64,000 nucleotides of DNA from assembly GCA_030584105.1 (NCBI GenBank), contig CP129491.1, forward strand, positions 3,303,736 through 3,367,735, in the 5' to 3' direction. Of this stretch, positions 7,597 to 16,895 are shown one piece after another (the first letter of the stretch is position 1; every line of letters begins with the position of its first letter). The translations under genes were made by a program, and so were the position numbers. The notes beneath the pieces are model-generated. The model had not been told where the DNA came from and ran no database searches. It worked only from the letters and a program-made list of their open reading frames with translations. The DNA is from UTCHB3 sp002050155. Its GTDB lineage: Bacteria > Bacteroidota > Ignavibacteria > Ignavibacteriales > Ignavibacteriaceae.

Positions 7597-9063
7597 ATGA
7601 AACTTAACGAATTATTAGAACACCTTACGGTAATACAATTAACCGGTGATTTTGTAGCGAACGAAATTTCCGGAATTTTTCATAACTCGACGAAAGTTAC
7701 TCCCGGCTCACTTTTTGTGGCAATTAAAGGCTACAAAACCGACGGTCATCTTTACGCTATGGATGCTTTCAGTAAAGGGGCGGCTGCAATTGTGGTTGAA
7801 GACACGAACGCAATTCCGGATGAAATATTCAGACGAAGTGGCAAAGCGAAAATTGTGGTATCCGACAGCAGAAAAGCGCTGGCGCTTCTTTCAGGTGCCT
7901 TTTACCGCTTCCCTTCAAAAAAACTGAGGTTATACGGTATTACGGGGACAAAGGGGAAAACCACCACTTCATTTTTCGTCAAAAAGATTTTGGAGAAAGC
8001 GGGTCATAAAACGGGTTTAATTGGCACCATTGCAAATATGATCGGCGAAACTGTGGTACCAACTGAATTGACAACACCCGAATCGGTTGAGTTAAACGCA
8101 CTTTTTGCCCGGATGGTTGAAGAAGGCTGTACTGCTGCGGTTATGGAAGTTTCGTCGCACTCTCTGTTTTTGAACAGAACTTACGGGCTTGATTTCGACG
8201 GGGTTATTTTTACAAATCTTTCGAGTGAGCACCGTGATTTTCATGAGACAATGGATGATTATGCCACAGCAAAGAAGATTTTGTTCGATAACTTAAAGAG
8301 CGGTGCTCCCGCTGTTTTTAATATGGACGACCAGTACGGCTGTTTTATTTTGAAAGATACTGCCGGCAGAAAAGTTAGTTTCGGCAAACTCGCCGGGAAT
8401 TACCGGATAGAAAATATTGAGTATGATTTCTCGGGTACTTCCTTTGTAATCGACCATTACAGCGTAAAAACAAACATCAGAACTGCGTTGGTTGGTGAAT
8501 TTAATGCTTATAACGCAGCTGCGGCTTATGTGCTGATGGTTGAAGCCGGTTACGATCAAAAATTGGTGATCGAAGCTATTGGCGAAATGCCGCAGGTTGA
8601 CGGCAGGTTCGAGCTGATTAAAAAAGGAGATAAAAAAGTGCTGATAGACTATGCGCACAGCCCGGGCGCTTTAGAACAGGTTTTGATAAGTATTAACAGT
8701 TTAGCGGGGGAGTCCCCGGTTTACACCGTGGTTGGATGTGGCGGAAACCGTGACAGGATGAAACGACCGGTGATGGGTAAAATAGCCTCGGAAATGTCGT
8801 CTGTTGCAGTTATTACCAGCGATAATCCGAGAGATGAAGACCCGGAGGCAATTATAAAAGAAGTGGTGGCAGGTATTCAGAAAGATAACTACTTAGTTTA
8901 TGTTAACCGGGAAGAAGCGATTAAAAGGGCGATTACAGAAAGCCCCGAAAATTCTATTATTCTTGTCGCCGGTAAGGGACATGAAGATTATCAGATTATT
9001 AAGGGGGTTAAATCGCATTTTTCGGACAGAGAAATTGCCGAAAAATATTTGAAAGAAATTTAA
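7597..9063 (+). CDS. murE: UDP-MurNAc-L-Ala-D-Glu:meso-diaminopimelate ligase MurE
   Basis: A 488-residue Mur ligase of normal length. It has an N-terminal UMP-binding domain (HNSTKVTPGSLFVAIKG), the ATP loop GITGTKGKTTTSFF near residue 115, and EVSSHSLFLNRTYGLDFDG. The C-terminal domain contains SDNPRDEDPEAI near residue 407. The DNPR tetrapeptide is the accepted marker for meso-DAP, rather than lysine, so the peptidoglycan is of the Gram-negative DAP type. It adds the third amino acid in the cytoplasmic pathway. Its TAA is the first of several repeated ATTTAAG units. Confidence 0.95.
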   Translation: MKLNELLEHLTVIQLTGDFVANEISGIFHNSTKVTPGSLFVAIKGYKTDGHLYAMDAFSKGAAAIVVEDTNAIPDEIFRRSGKAKIVVSDSRKALALLSGAFYRFPSKKLRLYGITGTKGKTTTSFFVKKILEKAGHKTGLIGTIANMIGETVVPTELTTPESVELNALFARMVEEGCTAAVMEVSSHSLFLNRTYGLDFDGVIFTNLSSEHRDFHETMDDYATAKKILFDNLKSGAPAVFNMDDQYGCFILKDTAGRKVSFGKLAGNYRIENIEYDFSGTSFVIDHYSVKTNIRTALVGEFNAYNAAAAYVLMVEAGYDQKLVIEAIGEMPQVDGRFELIKKGDKKVLIDYAHSPGALEQVLISINSLAGESPVYTVVGCGGNRDRMKRPVMGKIASEMSSVAVITSDNPRDEDPEAIIKEVVAGIQKDNYLVYVNREEAIKRAITESPENSIILVAGKGHEDYQIIKGVKSHFSDREIAEKYLKEI

Positions 9064-9085
9064 GATTTAAGATTTAAGATTTAAG
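9058..9085 (+). repeat. 7-bp tandem repeat x4 spanning the murE stop codon
   Basis: Four perfect ATTTAAG units, 9058-9085. The first includes the murE stop (TAA 9061-9063). Because the period is 7, TAA is presented in all three frames within 21 bp. The murF start follows at 9104. Confidence 0.9.
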
Positions 9086-9103
9086 AAATCAACAATCATC
9101 ATC

Positions 9104-10636
9104 ATGCTGAGCCTTAAAAGAATTTTGGAAATTGAAAATAACCGTTTCAGAACGGCAAACTTGGATGAAAACACGGTTTTCAGCTCGGTGGTTATTGATT
9201 CCCGCAAAGTTCAGCCGGGTGCGCTTTTCGTTGCTATTAAGGGTGAAAGGTTTGACGGACACAATTTTGCTGATGATGTACTTAAAGCCGGCGCTGCCGC
9301 AATTGTTGTAAATGGGCGTAAATTCAAACATTTTGCGGAGCACGGTGCTCCGGTTATCGGTGCTCCCAATACAGTGGGAGCATTTGGGGGCATTGCGGGA
9401 GCATGGAGAGCGGAGCATGGTGCTCCCGTTATAGCACTAACTGGCAGCAATGGCAAAACAACCACTAAAGATATACTTGCAACACTGCTTGGATCAAAAT
9501 ATCGGGTAGTTTCAACAGTTGCAAACAACAACAATCACATTGGTGTTCCGTTAACATTGCTTGAAACCGGGGAAGATACTCAATTCGTAGTCTGTGAGGT
9601 TGGTACAAACCATTTCGGTGAAGTGGAATACTCAGCCCGAATTGCACAGCCCGATCATGCTGCTATAACAAACATTGGTGACTCTCACCTTGAATTTCTT
9701 TTGAACCGGAGAGGTGTAAAAAAAGAAAAAGAAGCATTGTTGCAGATTACGGCTGAGCGCAAAGGCAAAGTTTATTTAAACATAGATGACCCCTTTCTTG
9801 CGAGAATGGTAAAAAAATTCCCGAACGCCGTTACAGTTTCAATGAAGAAAGAAGCAACAGTAAGGGGCAAATTGTTGGGATTCTCAGAAACAGGGTACCC
9901 GCAACTTCAAATCAGTTTCAGCGGTGACGATGCAGGTAATAAAAGCGAAGTAATCACTCGTAAAAGCGTGAACGCCGGTAAGGAAAGCGAAGTAATCACC
10001 GGCAAAGGGGGAAGCAGCAGCCGAATTAGTAATAAGGGGGCGGGGTACAACGAAGGTGTTAGCGTCAAAGGCGAAAAAATTGAAATTACAATGAACCTTT
10101 ACGGTAAAAAAAATTGCGAAAACGCCCTGTTAGCTGCTGCAATTGCGTTTGAATGCGGTATGACCGGTGAAGAAATAAAAAAAGCGTTTGAATCAGTGAA
10201 ACCGCCGAAAGGACGAATGAACAGATTCAGCTTTAAGAAATTCGACCTCATAGACGATACTTACAACGCTAACCCGGCAAGCATGAAAAATGCGTTTGAA
10301 GCAATTTCCAACGATTCAGTTTTTAAAAACAGAATCGTAATTCTTGGGGATATGTTCGAACTTGGAAAAGAAGCCAGACATCATCACGAAGAATTGGTTA
10401 AACCGTTGGTTCGTGCTAAAGTAAAACTTGCTCTTTTAACCGGCAAGAACATAAAATATCTTCACGATAAACTCAACCATAGCGGGAAAAACTCGTTGCA
10501 CTTTTCATCGAAAGAAAAGTTGATTGAATACCTTAAAAATCTCGATTTATCTCACTCGTTGATATTGGTAAAGGGTTCACGCGGAATGCAAATGGAAACC
10601 ATAGTTGAATTTCTAAAAGACGAAGCAAAATCTTAA
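9104..10636 (+). CDS. murF: UDP-MurNAc-tripeptide:D-Ala-D-Ala ligase MurF
   Basis: A 510-residue Mur ligase, about 50 longer than usual. The N-terminal domain (VVIDSRKVQPGALFVAIKGERFDGH) is followed by the ATP loop ALTGSNGKTTTKDIL near residue 112, then EVGTNHFGEVEYSARIAQPD, NIGDSHLEFL and the C-terminal DDTYNANPASM...GRMNRF signature in MurF order. It adds D-Ala-D-Ala to complete the pentapeptide. Extra length comes mainly from a low-complexity insertion near residues 279-324 with repeated KSEVIT/ESEVIT segments. A palindrome-rich stretch lies just before the P-loop (9335-9430). The start is taken as ATG 9104; the gene is otherwise intact and its active-site motifs are normal. Confidence 0.93.
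   Translation: MLSLKRILEIENNRFRTANLDENTVFSSVVIDSRKVQPGALFVAIKGERFDGHNFADDVLKAGAAAIVVNGRKFKHFAEHGAPVIGAPNTVGAFGGIAGAWRAEHGAPVIALTGSNGKTTTKDILATLLGSKYRVVSTVANNNNHIGVPLTLLETGEDTQFVVCEVGTNHFGEVEYSARIAQPDHAAITNIGDSHLEFLLNRRGVKKEKEALLQITAERKGKVYLNIDDPFLARMVKKFPNAVTVSMKKEATVRGKLLGFSETGYPQLQISFSGDDAGNKSEVITRKSVNAGKESEVITGKGGSSSRISNKGAGYNEGVSVKGEKIEITMNLYGKKNCENALLAAAIAFECGMTGEEIKKAFESVKPPKGRMNRFSFKKFDLIDDTYNANPASMKNAFEAISNDSVFKNRIVILGDMFELGKEARHHHEELVKPLVRAKVKLALLTGKNIKYLHDKLNHSGKNSLHFSSKEKLIEYLKNLDLSHSLILVKGSRGMQMETIVEFLKDEAKS
9335..9427 (+). repeat. Cluster of GGAGCA/TGCTCC inverted repeats inside murF
   Basis: Seven copies of GGAGCA or its complement TGCTCC lie within 95 bp. They can form consecutive hairpins such as GGAGCACGGTGCTCC, TGCTCCC with GGGAGCA over an 8-nt loop, and GGAGCATGGTGCTCC. 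A direct repeat of about 22 bp starting GCGGAGCA occurs at 9335 and 9410, so both copies encode AEHGAPVI. Confidence 0.8.
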
Positions 10637-10716
10637 AATGCAAAGCAAAATCTTAAAAGACCGGGCAAAACCCTTAAAAGAAGAAGCAAAATCTTAAAAT
10701 GCAAAGCAAATAAAGA
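10622..10716 (+). repeat. ~20-bp tandem repeat (five units) spanning the murF stop codon
   Basis: The core GCAAAATCTTAAAA occurs at 10625, 10645 and 10686, with a diverged copy (GCAAAACCCTTAAAA) at 10665 and a truncated one at 10706. The first copy encodes the last murF residues (E-A-K-S-stop). Periods of 20, 20, 21 and 20 bp place TAA in successive frames. The repeats fill the whole murF-mraY gap. Confidence 0.85.
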
Positions 10717-10729
10717 AAAAGGCAAATAG

Positions 10730-11839
10730 ATGCTTTATTATTTACTCGATTATCTGAACAAAGTTTTTGACCCTCCGGGATTGGATATGGTAAAATATCT
10801 CACATTCCGTTCTGCTGTTTCAGCGATTACAGCGCTGATTATGGCATTTTATTTTGGTCCGAAGATAATCAGGAAGTTGCAAGAGCACCAAATTGGTGAG
10901 AAAATCAAGGATTTTGGTCCGAAATCACATTTCAGCAAAGCCGGCACCCCCACAATGGGTGGTCTGATAATTCTCGTTTGTGTGTTCATACCTGTTCTTT
11001 TATGGGGCGATCTGAAAAGCACCTATGTTTGGTTATTGTTGGTTGGCACGATGTTTCTGGGTGGTGTTGGTTTCTTAGACGATTACCTGAAAGTGGTAAA
11101 AAAGATGAGAAACGGTTTAATTGCCCGTTACAAACTGATAGGGCAGGTGTTGATGGGCTTGCTTGTGGGTGCTGTTCTCTATTTTTCACCGGAATTTGCA
11201 GAAGTGCAGGGGCTGACAACAATTCCTTTCTTCAAAGATTTGAACTTGGACCTGAGTTATCTTTATATCCCGGTGGTAATTTTCATCATCACCGCCACCT
11301 CGAACGCAGTCAATTTAACTGACGGGCTCGACGGGCTTGCAATCGGGCTTACAATAATTGCGATGATTGCTTTGGGGATTATCAGTTATGTTTCCGGTAA
11401 TATGATCTACTCCGACTATTTAAATATACAGTACCTTCAGGGTTCGGGTGAACTTACGGTATTTATAGCAGCACTTATTGGGGCGGGGCTTGGTTTTTTG
11501 TGGTTCAACTCGTTTCCTGCGCAGGTTTTCATGGGGGATACCGGTTCACTGGCGATCGGAGGGGCTTTTGGGATTATTGCAGTGATGGTCAGGAAAGAAT
11601 TGTTGCTTCCAATCCTTGGCGGAATTTTCTTTTTTGAGACAATTTCGGTGATAATCCAGACCTCATATTTTAAATACACAAAGAAAAAATACGGCGAGGG
11701 AAGAAGATTCTTCAAAATGGCGCCAATTCACCATCATTTTGAAATGACCGGCTTAACAGAACCAAAAATTGTTATCCGTTTTTACATCATCGGTATAATT
11801 TTAGCAATAGTAAGTTTAACATCATTTAAGATCAGATAA
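10730..11839 (+). CDS. mraY: Phospho-MurNAc-pentapeptide transferase MraY
   Basis: A 369-residue polytopic membrane protein with about ten helices. Diagnostic segments are SKAGTPTMGGL near residue 68, the catalytic LDDYLKV near 119, NAVNLTDGLDGLA near 193, FMGDTGSLAIGG near 267 and APIHHHFEM near 334. MraY transfers phospho-MurNAc-pentapeptide to undecaprenyl phosphate to make lipid I at the inner membrane. The start ATG 10730 is preceded by AAAGAAAAAGG. It is 2 bp from murD. Confidence 0.96.
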   Translation: MLYYLLDYLNKVFDPPGLDMVKYLTFRSAVSAITALIMAFYFGPKIIRKLQEHQIGEKIKDFGPKSHFSKAGTPTMGGLIILVCVFIPVLLWGDLKSTYVWLLLVGTMFLGGVGFLDDYLKVVKKMRNGLIARYKLIGQVLMGLLVGAVLYFSPEFAEVQGLTTIPFFKDLNLDLSYLYIPVVIFIITATSNAVNLTDGLDGLAIGLTIIAMIALGIISYVSGNMIYSDYLNIQYLQGSGELTVFIAALIGAGLGFLWFNSFPAQVFMGDTGSLAIGGAFGIIAVMVRKELLLPILGGIFFFETISVIIQTSYFKYTKKKYGEGRRFFKMAPIHHHFEMTGLTEPKIVIRFYIIGIILAIVSLTSFKIR

Positions 11840-11841
11840 CA

Positions 11842-13194
11842 GTGAACATTTACGAAAACACGAAAATTTCAATAATCGGAGCGGCGCGCAGCGGCGAGGC
11901 AGCGGCTTATCTCGCACAGAAGTTAGGTGCGGTTCCTTTCGTAAGTGATAACGGTGCTCCGGATAAACTGCACGAAACCGCCGAAAGGCTGCGTGCGGCA
12001 GGCATCGGGTTTGAAGCCGGAGCAAATTCCAACGCTGTTTTCGACTGTGATGTTATGGTTGTTTCACCCGGCGTTCCGACTGAAGCAAGGGTGGTGCAGG
12101 ATGCAATGGACAGAGGGATAAAGCTTATCAGCGAAATTGAATTTGCGGCGTCGGTTTGTCCTGCAAATATTTTTGCTGTTACCGGAACAAACGGCAAAAC
12201 TACCACCACTTCGTTGTTGTATCATATTTTTAAGCTGACAGGGAAGAAAGCGTTCACTGCCGGTAACATTGGGCTTGCGTTTTCAGATATTGTTCCCGAG
12301 TGTGATGCAGAGACTTTGGTTGCGCTTGAAGTCTCAAGTTTTCAGCTGGATTTTATAAAGAAATTCAAGCCCAAAGGCGCTGCATTGCTGAACATAACGC
12401 CAGACCATTTAAACAGATACGGCTACAACTTTGAAAACTATGTGAAATCAAAATACCGCATTTTTATGAATCAGAAAGAGGGGGACACATCCGTTTATAA
12501 TTTTGACGACCGGGTAATCAGAGAGCATGGGTTCAAAGGGGGCACGATAAAATATTTTTCAACCCGCAATGAAGTTGAAGAGGGTGCATATCTCTCAGGT
12601 GAAAAAATAATTGCCGTCAGCAGCGGACAAAAATTGTTCTCTTTCGATGTCCGTGAGATGAACTTAAAGGGAGAGCACAACTATGCAAACGCAGCCGCAG
12701 CAGTAACTTTGGCAGTAAGTGCGGGTGTGCCGGCTGATACGATTATTGAAGGGCTAAAAACATTCCAAGCGGTTGAACACCGCCTTGAACCTGTGCCGGC
12801 TTCCGACGGAATAGTTTACATAAATGACTCAAAAGCCACTAATGTTGATTCGGTGGTTTATGCTCTGAAAAGTTTTGAGACTCCAATATATCTGATTTTG
12901 GGCGGAATTGATAAAGGAAACAACTACGATTTGATTCGCGATCTTGTGTTAAAAAATGTTAAGAAAATTTATGCAATTGGCGAGTCTGCCGAAAAAATAA
13001 TTGAATACTTCGGCGGGTTGCTGCCTGTTGAGCACAAGAATTCGCTTTACGACTGTGTTGTTTCGGGTCATAACGAAGCAAACCCGGGTGAAGTGGTTCT
13101 TCTTTCACCTGCGTGTGCAAGTTTTGATATGTTTGATAACTACGAGCACCGCGGTAAAGTTTTCAAGGCTGCAGTTCAGGAGGCAGCGGGATGA
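11842..13194 (+). CDS. murD: UDP-MurNAc-L-alanine:D-glutamate ligase MurD
   Basis: A 450-residue Mur ligase with GTG start at 11842, two bases after mraY. It has an N-terminal Rossmann-type domain (ISIIGAARSGEAAA), MVVSPGVPTEA, then the ATP loop FAVTGTNGKTTTTSLL near residue 115, EVSSFQLDFI, NITPDHLNRY, and the C-terminal block YINDSKATNVDSV followed by LILGGIDKGNNY and LLSPACASFDMFDNYEHRG. All are MurD hallmarks. It adds D-glutamate to UDP-MurNAc-L-Ala. Its TGA overlaps the ftsW ATG. Confidence 0.95.
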   Translation: MNIYENTKISIIGAARSGEAAAYLAQKLGAVPFVSDNGAPDKLHETAERLRAAGIGFEAGANSNAVFDCDVMVVSPGVPTEARVVQDAMDRGIKLISEIEFAASVCPANIFAVTGTNGKTTTTSLLYHIFKLTGKKAFTAGNIGLAFSDIVPECDAETLVALEVSSFQLDFIKKFKPKGAALLNITPDHLNRYGYNFENYVKSKYRIFMNQKEGDTSVYNFDDRVIREHGFKGGTIKYFSTRNEVEEGAYLSGEKIIAVSSGQKLFSFDVREMNLKGEHNYANAAAAVTLAVSAGVPADTIIEGLKTFQAVEHRLEPVPASDGIVYINDSKATNVDSVVYALKSFETPIYLILGGIDKGNNYDLIRDLVLKNVKKIYAIGESAEKIIEYFGGLLPVEHKNSLYDCVVSGHNEANPGEVVLLSPACASFDMFDNYEHRGKVFKAAVQEAAG

Positions 13195-14408
13195 AACTTT
13201 ACTCAACAATAATTTTTATATGTGCAGTAGCGTTGATGATTGGCGGCTCTTTAATGGTGCTTTCGGCAAGCAGCACATTTTCTGCGATAACATTTCAGGA
13301 TGCCGAGCGCCTGTTCACGGGGCACCTTGGGAAAGTTATTATCGGGTTTATTCTGATGGTGATAATGCCGTTTTTTGACTACCGGATTTACAAAAAATAC
13401 AGCAAATATCTGCTGATTTTTGGGATACTTCTCCTGATAGCGGTGCTGTTCACTGCACCGAGCATTAAAGGTTCAATGCGTGTTATCAGCCTGGGCGGGA
13501 TGTCGTTTCAGCCCGTTGAATTGGTAAAACTGCTGCTCTTTATACATATCGCGGCGCTATTGGAGAGAACGGGCGAGGAAATAACCGACCTGAAACGGGG
13601 CGTTGTAATTCCGATGGTTTGGATAGGAAGTGTTGCTCTCTTAGTATTTCTGCAGCCGAATGTAAGCAACGGCGTGCTGATATTAGTAACCGGCATAGCT
13701 ATGATGTTTGTAGCCGGCATCAGGGTTCAGCATTTTATGACTTTTGCCGGCGCAGGCGGTGCGCTCGCAATTTTGTACGCTTTAATTAAACCGCATTCGC
13801 TTAAGAGGATATCAACTTATTTGGGTGCTGTTTTCGGCAGTGGCGAGTTCCACCCTCAGGTGTTGCAGTCGTTATATGGTCTTGGAAGTGGCGGGTTATT
13901 AGGCGTTGGTTTGGGTAAGAGTGCTCAAAGGAACCTCTTTTTACCTGAAGCATACGGTGATTTTATTTTCGCAATACTTGGCGAAGAACTTGGGTTTATA
14001 GGTACCGTGGTAACACTTCTGCTATACGCAACAATCTTTGTTCTCGGTATTTTGATAGCAAAAAACGCTCCCGATAAGTTCGGGAAGTTGTTGGCTTTTT
14101 CAATAGCACTTTCAATACCGTTATATGCGTTTGTTAACGCTGCGGTTGCAATAGGGGTATTTCCTGTAACGGGGTTGCCGCTGCCGTTAATCAGTCATGG
14201 TGGCACAGCGGTAATCATTGTTTGCATGTCGCTCGGCATCCTCTTAAGTATAGGAATGCACACAAAGCCAAAAGGTTCAGGAAGTGGCAGCGAGAGCGAA
14301 ACCGGCAACCGTGAAAGCGGAAGCAGTAAGAGAAATAAGCCTGACTACGACAGCAAAAAAAGTCATGAAACCGATGAAGATAACGATCCACTCGGAGTAT
14401 TCAGTTGA
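13191..14408 (+). CDS. ftsW: Septal peptidoglycan glycosyltransferase FtsW (SEDS)
   Basis: A 405-residue polytopic SEDS protein with ten predicted helices, starting ATGA-overlapped with murD. Motifs are QPVELVKLLL near residue 105, LYGLGSGGLLGVGLGKSAQRNLFLPEAYGDFIFA near 225 and LPLPLISHGGTA near 328. FtsW polymerises septal glycan from lipid II together with FtsI. A hydrophilic Ser/Gly/Glu-rich tail of about 45 residues follows the last helix (KPKGSGSGSESETGNRESGS and onward), longer than in many FtsW proteins. The stop TGA overlaps a TTG start of murG. Confidence 0.94.
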   Translation: MKLYSTIIFICAVALMIGGSLMVLSASSTFSAITFQDAERLFTGHLGKVIIGFILMVIMPFFDYRIYKKYSKYLLIFGILLLIAVLFTAPSIKGSMRVISLGGMSFQPVELVKLLLFIHIAALLERTGEEITDLKRGVVIPMVWIGSVALLVFLQPNVSNGVLILVTGIAMMFVAGIRVQHFMTFAGAGGALAILYALIKPHSLKRISTYLGAVFGSGEFHPQVLQSLYGLGSGGLLGVGLGKSAQRNLFLPEAYGDFIFAILGEELGFIGTVVTLLLYATIFVLGILIAKNAPDKFGKLLAFSIALSIPLYAFVNAAVAIGVFPVTGLPLPLISHGGTAVIIVCMSLGILLSIGMHTKPKGSGSGSESETGNRESGSSKRNKPDYDSKKSHETDEDNDPLGVFS

Positions 14409-15499
14409 ACCGGGTGCTTTTTACCGGTGGGGGAACGGGCGGACATGTTTTTCCGGCTATTGCGGTAGCTGAAAGGGTAAGAGAGAAAGAGCCTGAGGCG
14501 GCAATTCTGTTTATCGGGACAAAAGGGAAAATTGAAGCAAAGGCGGTTCCGGAGGCAGGTTTTACATTTAAAAGTATTTGGATTTCGGGGTTTTCGCGGA
14601 AAAGCATAAAAGATAATCTGTTATTTCCGCTGAAATTGGTGGTAAGCACTTTGCAGTCAATCGGCATTTGCATGAAATTCAAACCGCAGGTGGTTGTTGC
14701 AACGGGGGGCTATGTTTCAGGTCCGGCGGTAACGGGTGCAAAAGTAATGGGGGCAAAGGTATTGCTTATAGAACCCAACAGTTACCCGGGAATAACAACA
14801 AGGTTGTTGGAGAGAAAAGCCGAAGAGATTCACCTGATGTTCGAAGATGCTGCACGCTATCTGCGGGATAAAAAGAAAGTTTTGATAACGGGAAACCCCG
14901 TAAGAAAAAGCATCAACGAAGATGACAGCGCCACAGCACGGGAAAAACTCGGTATAAAAGGGGCAAATAAAGTGGTTTTTGTTGTCGGTGGAAGTCTGGG
15001 CGCAAAGGGGATAAACAAAGGAATTGAGCATTCGCTAAATGAACTTGAACGGGAAGGGGTAACAATTCTCTGGCAGACCGGGAAATTGCTCTACGATCAC
15101 TACAGCCCTTTAAGTTCTGAAAAGGTGAAAGTTCTTTCTTTCATCGAAAATATAAACGACTACTATGCGGCGGCGGATTTAGTTGTAGCCCGTGCGGGTG
15201 CAACTACTATAGCAGAACTTTCGTACCTGAACAAACCGGCGGTGTTGGTGCCTTTGCCTTTTTCCGCTGAAGATCATCAGCTAAAAAACGCAAAATCGAT
15301 GGAAAATGCCGGCGCAGCAGTTGTGGTCGAAGAGAAAAATATTGAAAAAGAACTGCTGCCTGTTATTCTTTCCCTGTTGAATGATGAGGGTAAGCGGGCG
15401 GAAATGATAAATAATCTTAAAAAACTCGGCGGTAAAGACGCAGCTGAAGTTATTGCGGGAAGAGTGATTGCTGCCTGCAAATTTGGAAATTTTAGTTAA
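14405..15499 (+). CDS. murG: Lipid II synthase MurG (UDP-GlcNAc transferase)
   Basis: A 364-residue GT28 glycosyltransferase. The start is TTG 14405, overlapping the ftsW stop (TTGA). It is chosen because the protein then begins NRVLFTGGGTGGHVFPAIAVAE, the MurG N-terminal signature, with no spare residues. Other motifs are ATGGYVSGPAV near residue 98, EPNSYPGITTRLL, TGNPVRKSI, VVGGSLGAKGIN near 196 and RAGATTIAELSYLNKPAVLVPLP near 262. It converts lipid I to lipid II at the inner face of the inner membrane. Confidence 0.95.
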   Translation: MNRVLFTGGGTGGHVFPAIAVAERVREKEPEAAILFIGTKGKIEAKAVPEAGFTFKSIWISGFSRKSIKDNLLFPLKLVVSTLQSIGICMKFKPQVVVATGGYVSGPAVTGAKVMGAKVLLIEPNSYPGITTRLLERKAEEIHLMFEDAARYLRDKKKVLITGNPVRKSINEDDSATAREKLGIKGANKVVFVVGGSLGAKGINKGIEHSLNELEREGVTILWQTGKLLYDHYSPLSSEKVKVLSFIENINDYYAAADLVVARAGATTIAELSYLNKPAVLVPLPFSAEDHQLKNAKSMENAGAAVVVEEKNIEKELLPVILSLLNDEGKRAEMINNLKKLGGKDAAEVIAGRVIAACKFGNFS

Positions 15500-15515
15500 A
15501 AGGTTAAGAAATAAG

Positions 15516-16895
15516 ATGTTTTCAAAATTTACAAAAGTGCACTTTGTCGGTATCGGCGGAATTGGCATGAGTTCGATTGCTGAAATTTTGATTTCAAGAG
15601 GTTTCACCGTTTCAGGCTCTGACCGGGCAAAAAGTGATATTACTGACCGCTTGGAATCGATTGGTGCAACCGTTTATGAGGGGCACAGCGCTGAGAATTT
15701 AAAAGATGTGGATGTGGTGGTTTACTCTTCCGCTGTTGCAGAATCTAACCCCGAAGTGCAGGAAGCTTTGCTGCGCAACATCCCGGTAATTAAGCGCTCG
15801 GAAATGCTCGCCGAGACGATGAGAATGCAAAAATACGGGATCGGTATTGCAGGCACACACGGAAAAACTACCACCACTTCGATGACCGGTTTAGTGCTTA
15901 CTGAAGCAGGTATTGACCCCACAATAATCGTCGGCGGTAAGCTCTCGGGGCTTGGCGGAACAAACGCCAGATTAGGGCAGGGTGATTTCATTGTTGTGGA
16001 AGCTGACGAGTTCGACAGAACCTTTCTGAAACTTATGCCCGCAATAGCTGCCATTACAACATTGGAAAGAGAGCACTTAGATACTTACCGCGATTTGGAT
16101 GATATAAAGGGTGCTTTCGTTGAATTTGCCAACAAAGTACCGTTTTATGGTTTTGTTGTGCTTTGCATGGATGAACCTGCACTTCTTGATATTCGACCGG
16201 CTATTAACAAGCGGGTGATTACCTACGGAACAAGCCCGCAGGCGGATTTGCAGGCGGTTAACATTACGCACGAGGGGCAAGTCGGCAAATTCACAGTGGT
16301 TTACAACGACGAAGTTTTGGGCGAAATTTCAATTCGGGTGCCGGGGCTGCATAACATCAGAAACTCATTAGTGGCGGTTACCATCGCTTTGGAGCTCGGA
16401 GTGCCTTTTGAAACGATAAAATCTGCCCTGGAAAAATTCAGTGGTGTTTACAGAAGATTTGAGATTAAATACGATAAAGAAATAATGGTTGTGGATGACT
16501 ATGGGCATCACCCGACAGAAACCACTGCCACTCTGGCGGGCATCAGGGCGGGTTGGAGAAGAAGGTTAGTTTCGGTCTTTCAGCCGCACCTGTACAGCAG
16601 GACGCGCGATTTTTATCGCGAATTTGGAAGATCGTTTTTAAACTCTGATGTCTTTATCTGTACCGACATTTACCCTGCCCGTGAAGAGCCGATTGAAGGT
16701 GTAACTGGTGAATTAGTGGCAGAAGCTGCACGAAAAATGGGTCACAAAAATGTGATTTATGTGCCCGATAAGGAAGATGTGCCGGAGGTGTTGATGAGCA
16801 TTTCTAAACCGGGTGATATTGTTGTTACACTCGGTGCCGGCGATATCTGGAAATATGGCGAAAAGTTCGCTAAAATGTATGCGGATGGGAAGTAA
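15516..16895 (+). CDS. murC: UDP-N-acetylmuramate:L-alanine ligase MurC
   Basis: A 459-residue Mur ligase. ATG 15516 is chosen over an upstream in-frame CTG at 15468, which overlaps murG, because the protein then starts MFSKFTKVHFVGIGGIGMSS as MurC proteins do. The ATP loop is GIAGTHGKTTTTSM near residue 109. There follow VVEADEFDRTFL, HLDTYRDLDDIK and the C-terminal VDDYGHHPTE and RTRDFYREFGRSF. It attaches L-alanine to UDP-MurNAc. murB and ddl, often next to murC, are missing here. The TAA stop is the first base triplet of a long 11-bp repeat tract. Confidence 0.95.
   Translation: MFSKFTKVHFVGIGGIGMSSIAEILISRGFTVSGSDRAKSDITDRLESIGATVYEGHSAENLKDVDVVVYSSAVAESNPEVQEALLRNIPVIKRSEMLAETMRMQKYGIGIAGTHGKTTTTSMTGLVLTEAGIDPTIIVGGKLSGLGGTNARLGQGDFIVVEADEFDRTFLKLMPAIAAITTLEREHLDTYRDLDDIKGAFVEFANKVPFYGFVVLCMDEPALLDIRPAINKRVITYGTSPQADLQAVNITHEGQVGKFTVVYNDEVLGEISIRVPGLHNIRNSLVAVTIALELGVPFETIKSALEKFSGVYRRFEIKYDKEIMVVDDYGHHPTETTATLAGIRAGWRRRLVSVFQPHLYSRTRDFYREFGRSFLNSDVFICTDIYPAREEPIEGVTGELVAEAARKMGHKNVIYVPDKEDVPEVLMSISKPGDIVVTLGAGDIWKYGEKFAKMYADGK

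Noticed and set aside
15468..15515. Longer murC start at a CTG inside murG
   Set aside because: MurC proteins start near MFSKFTKVHFVGIGG; the extra residues have no family counterpart.
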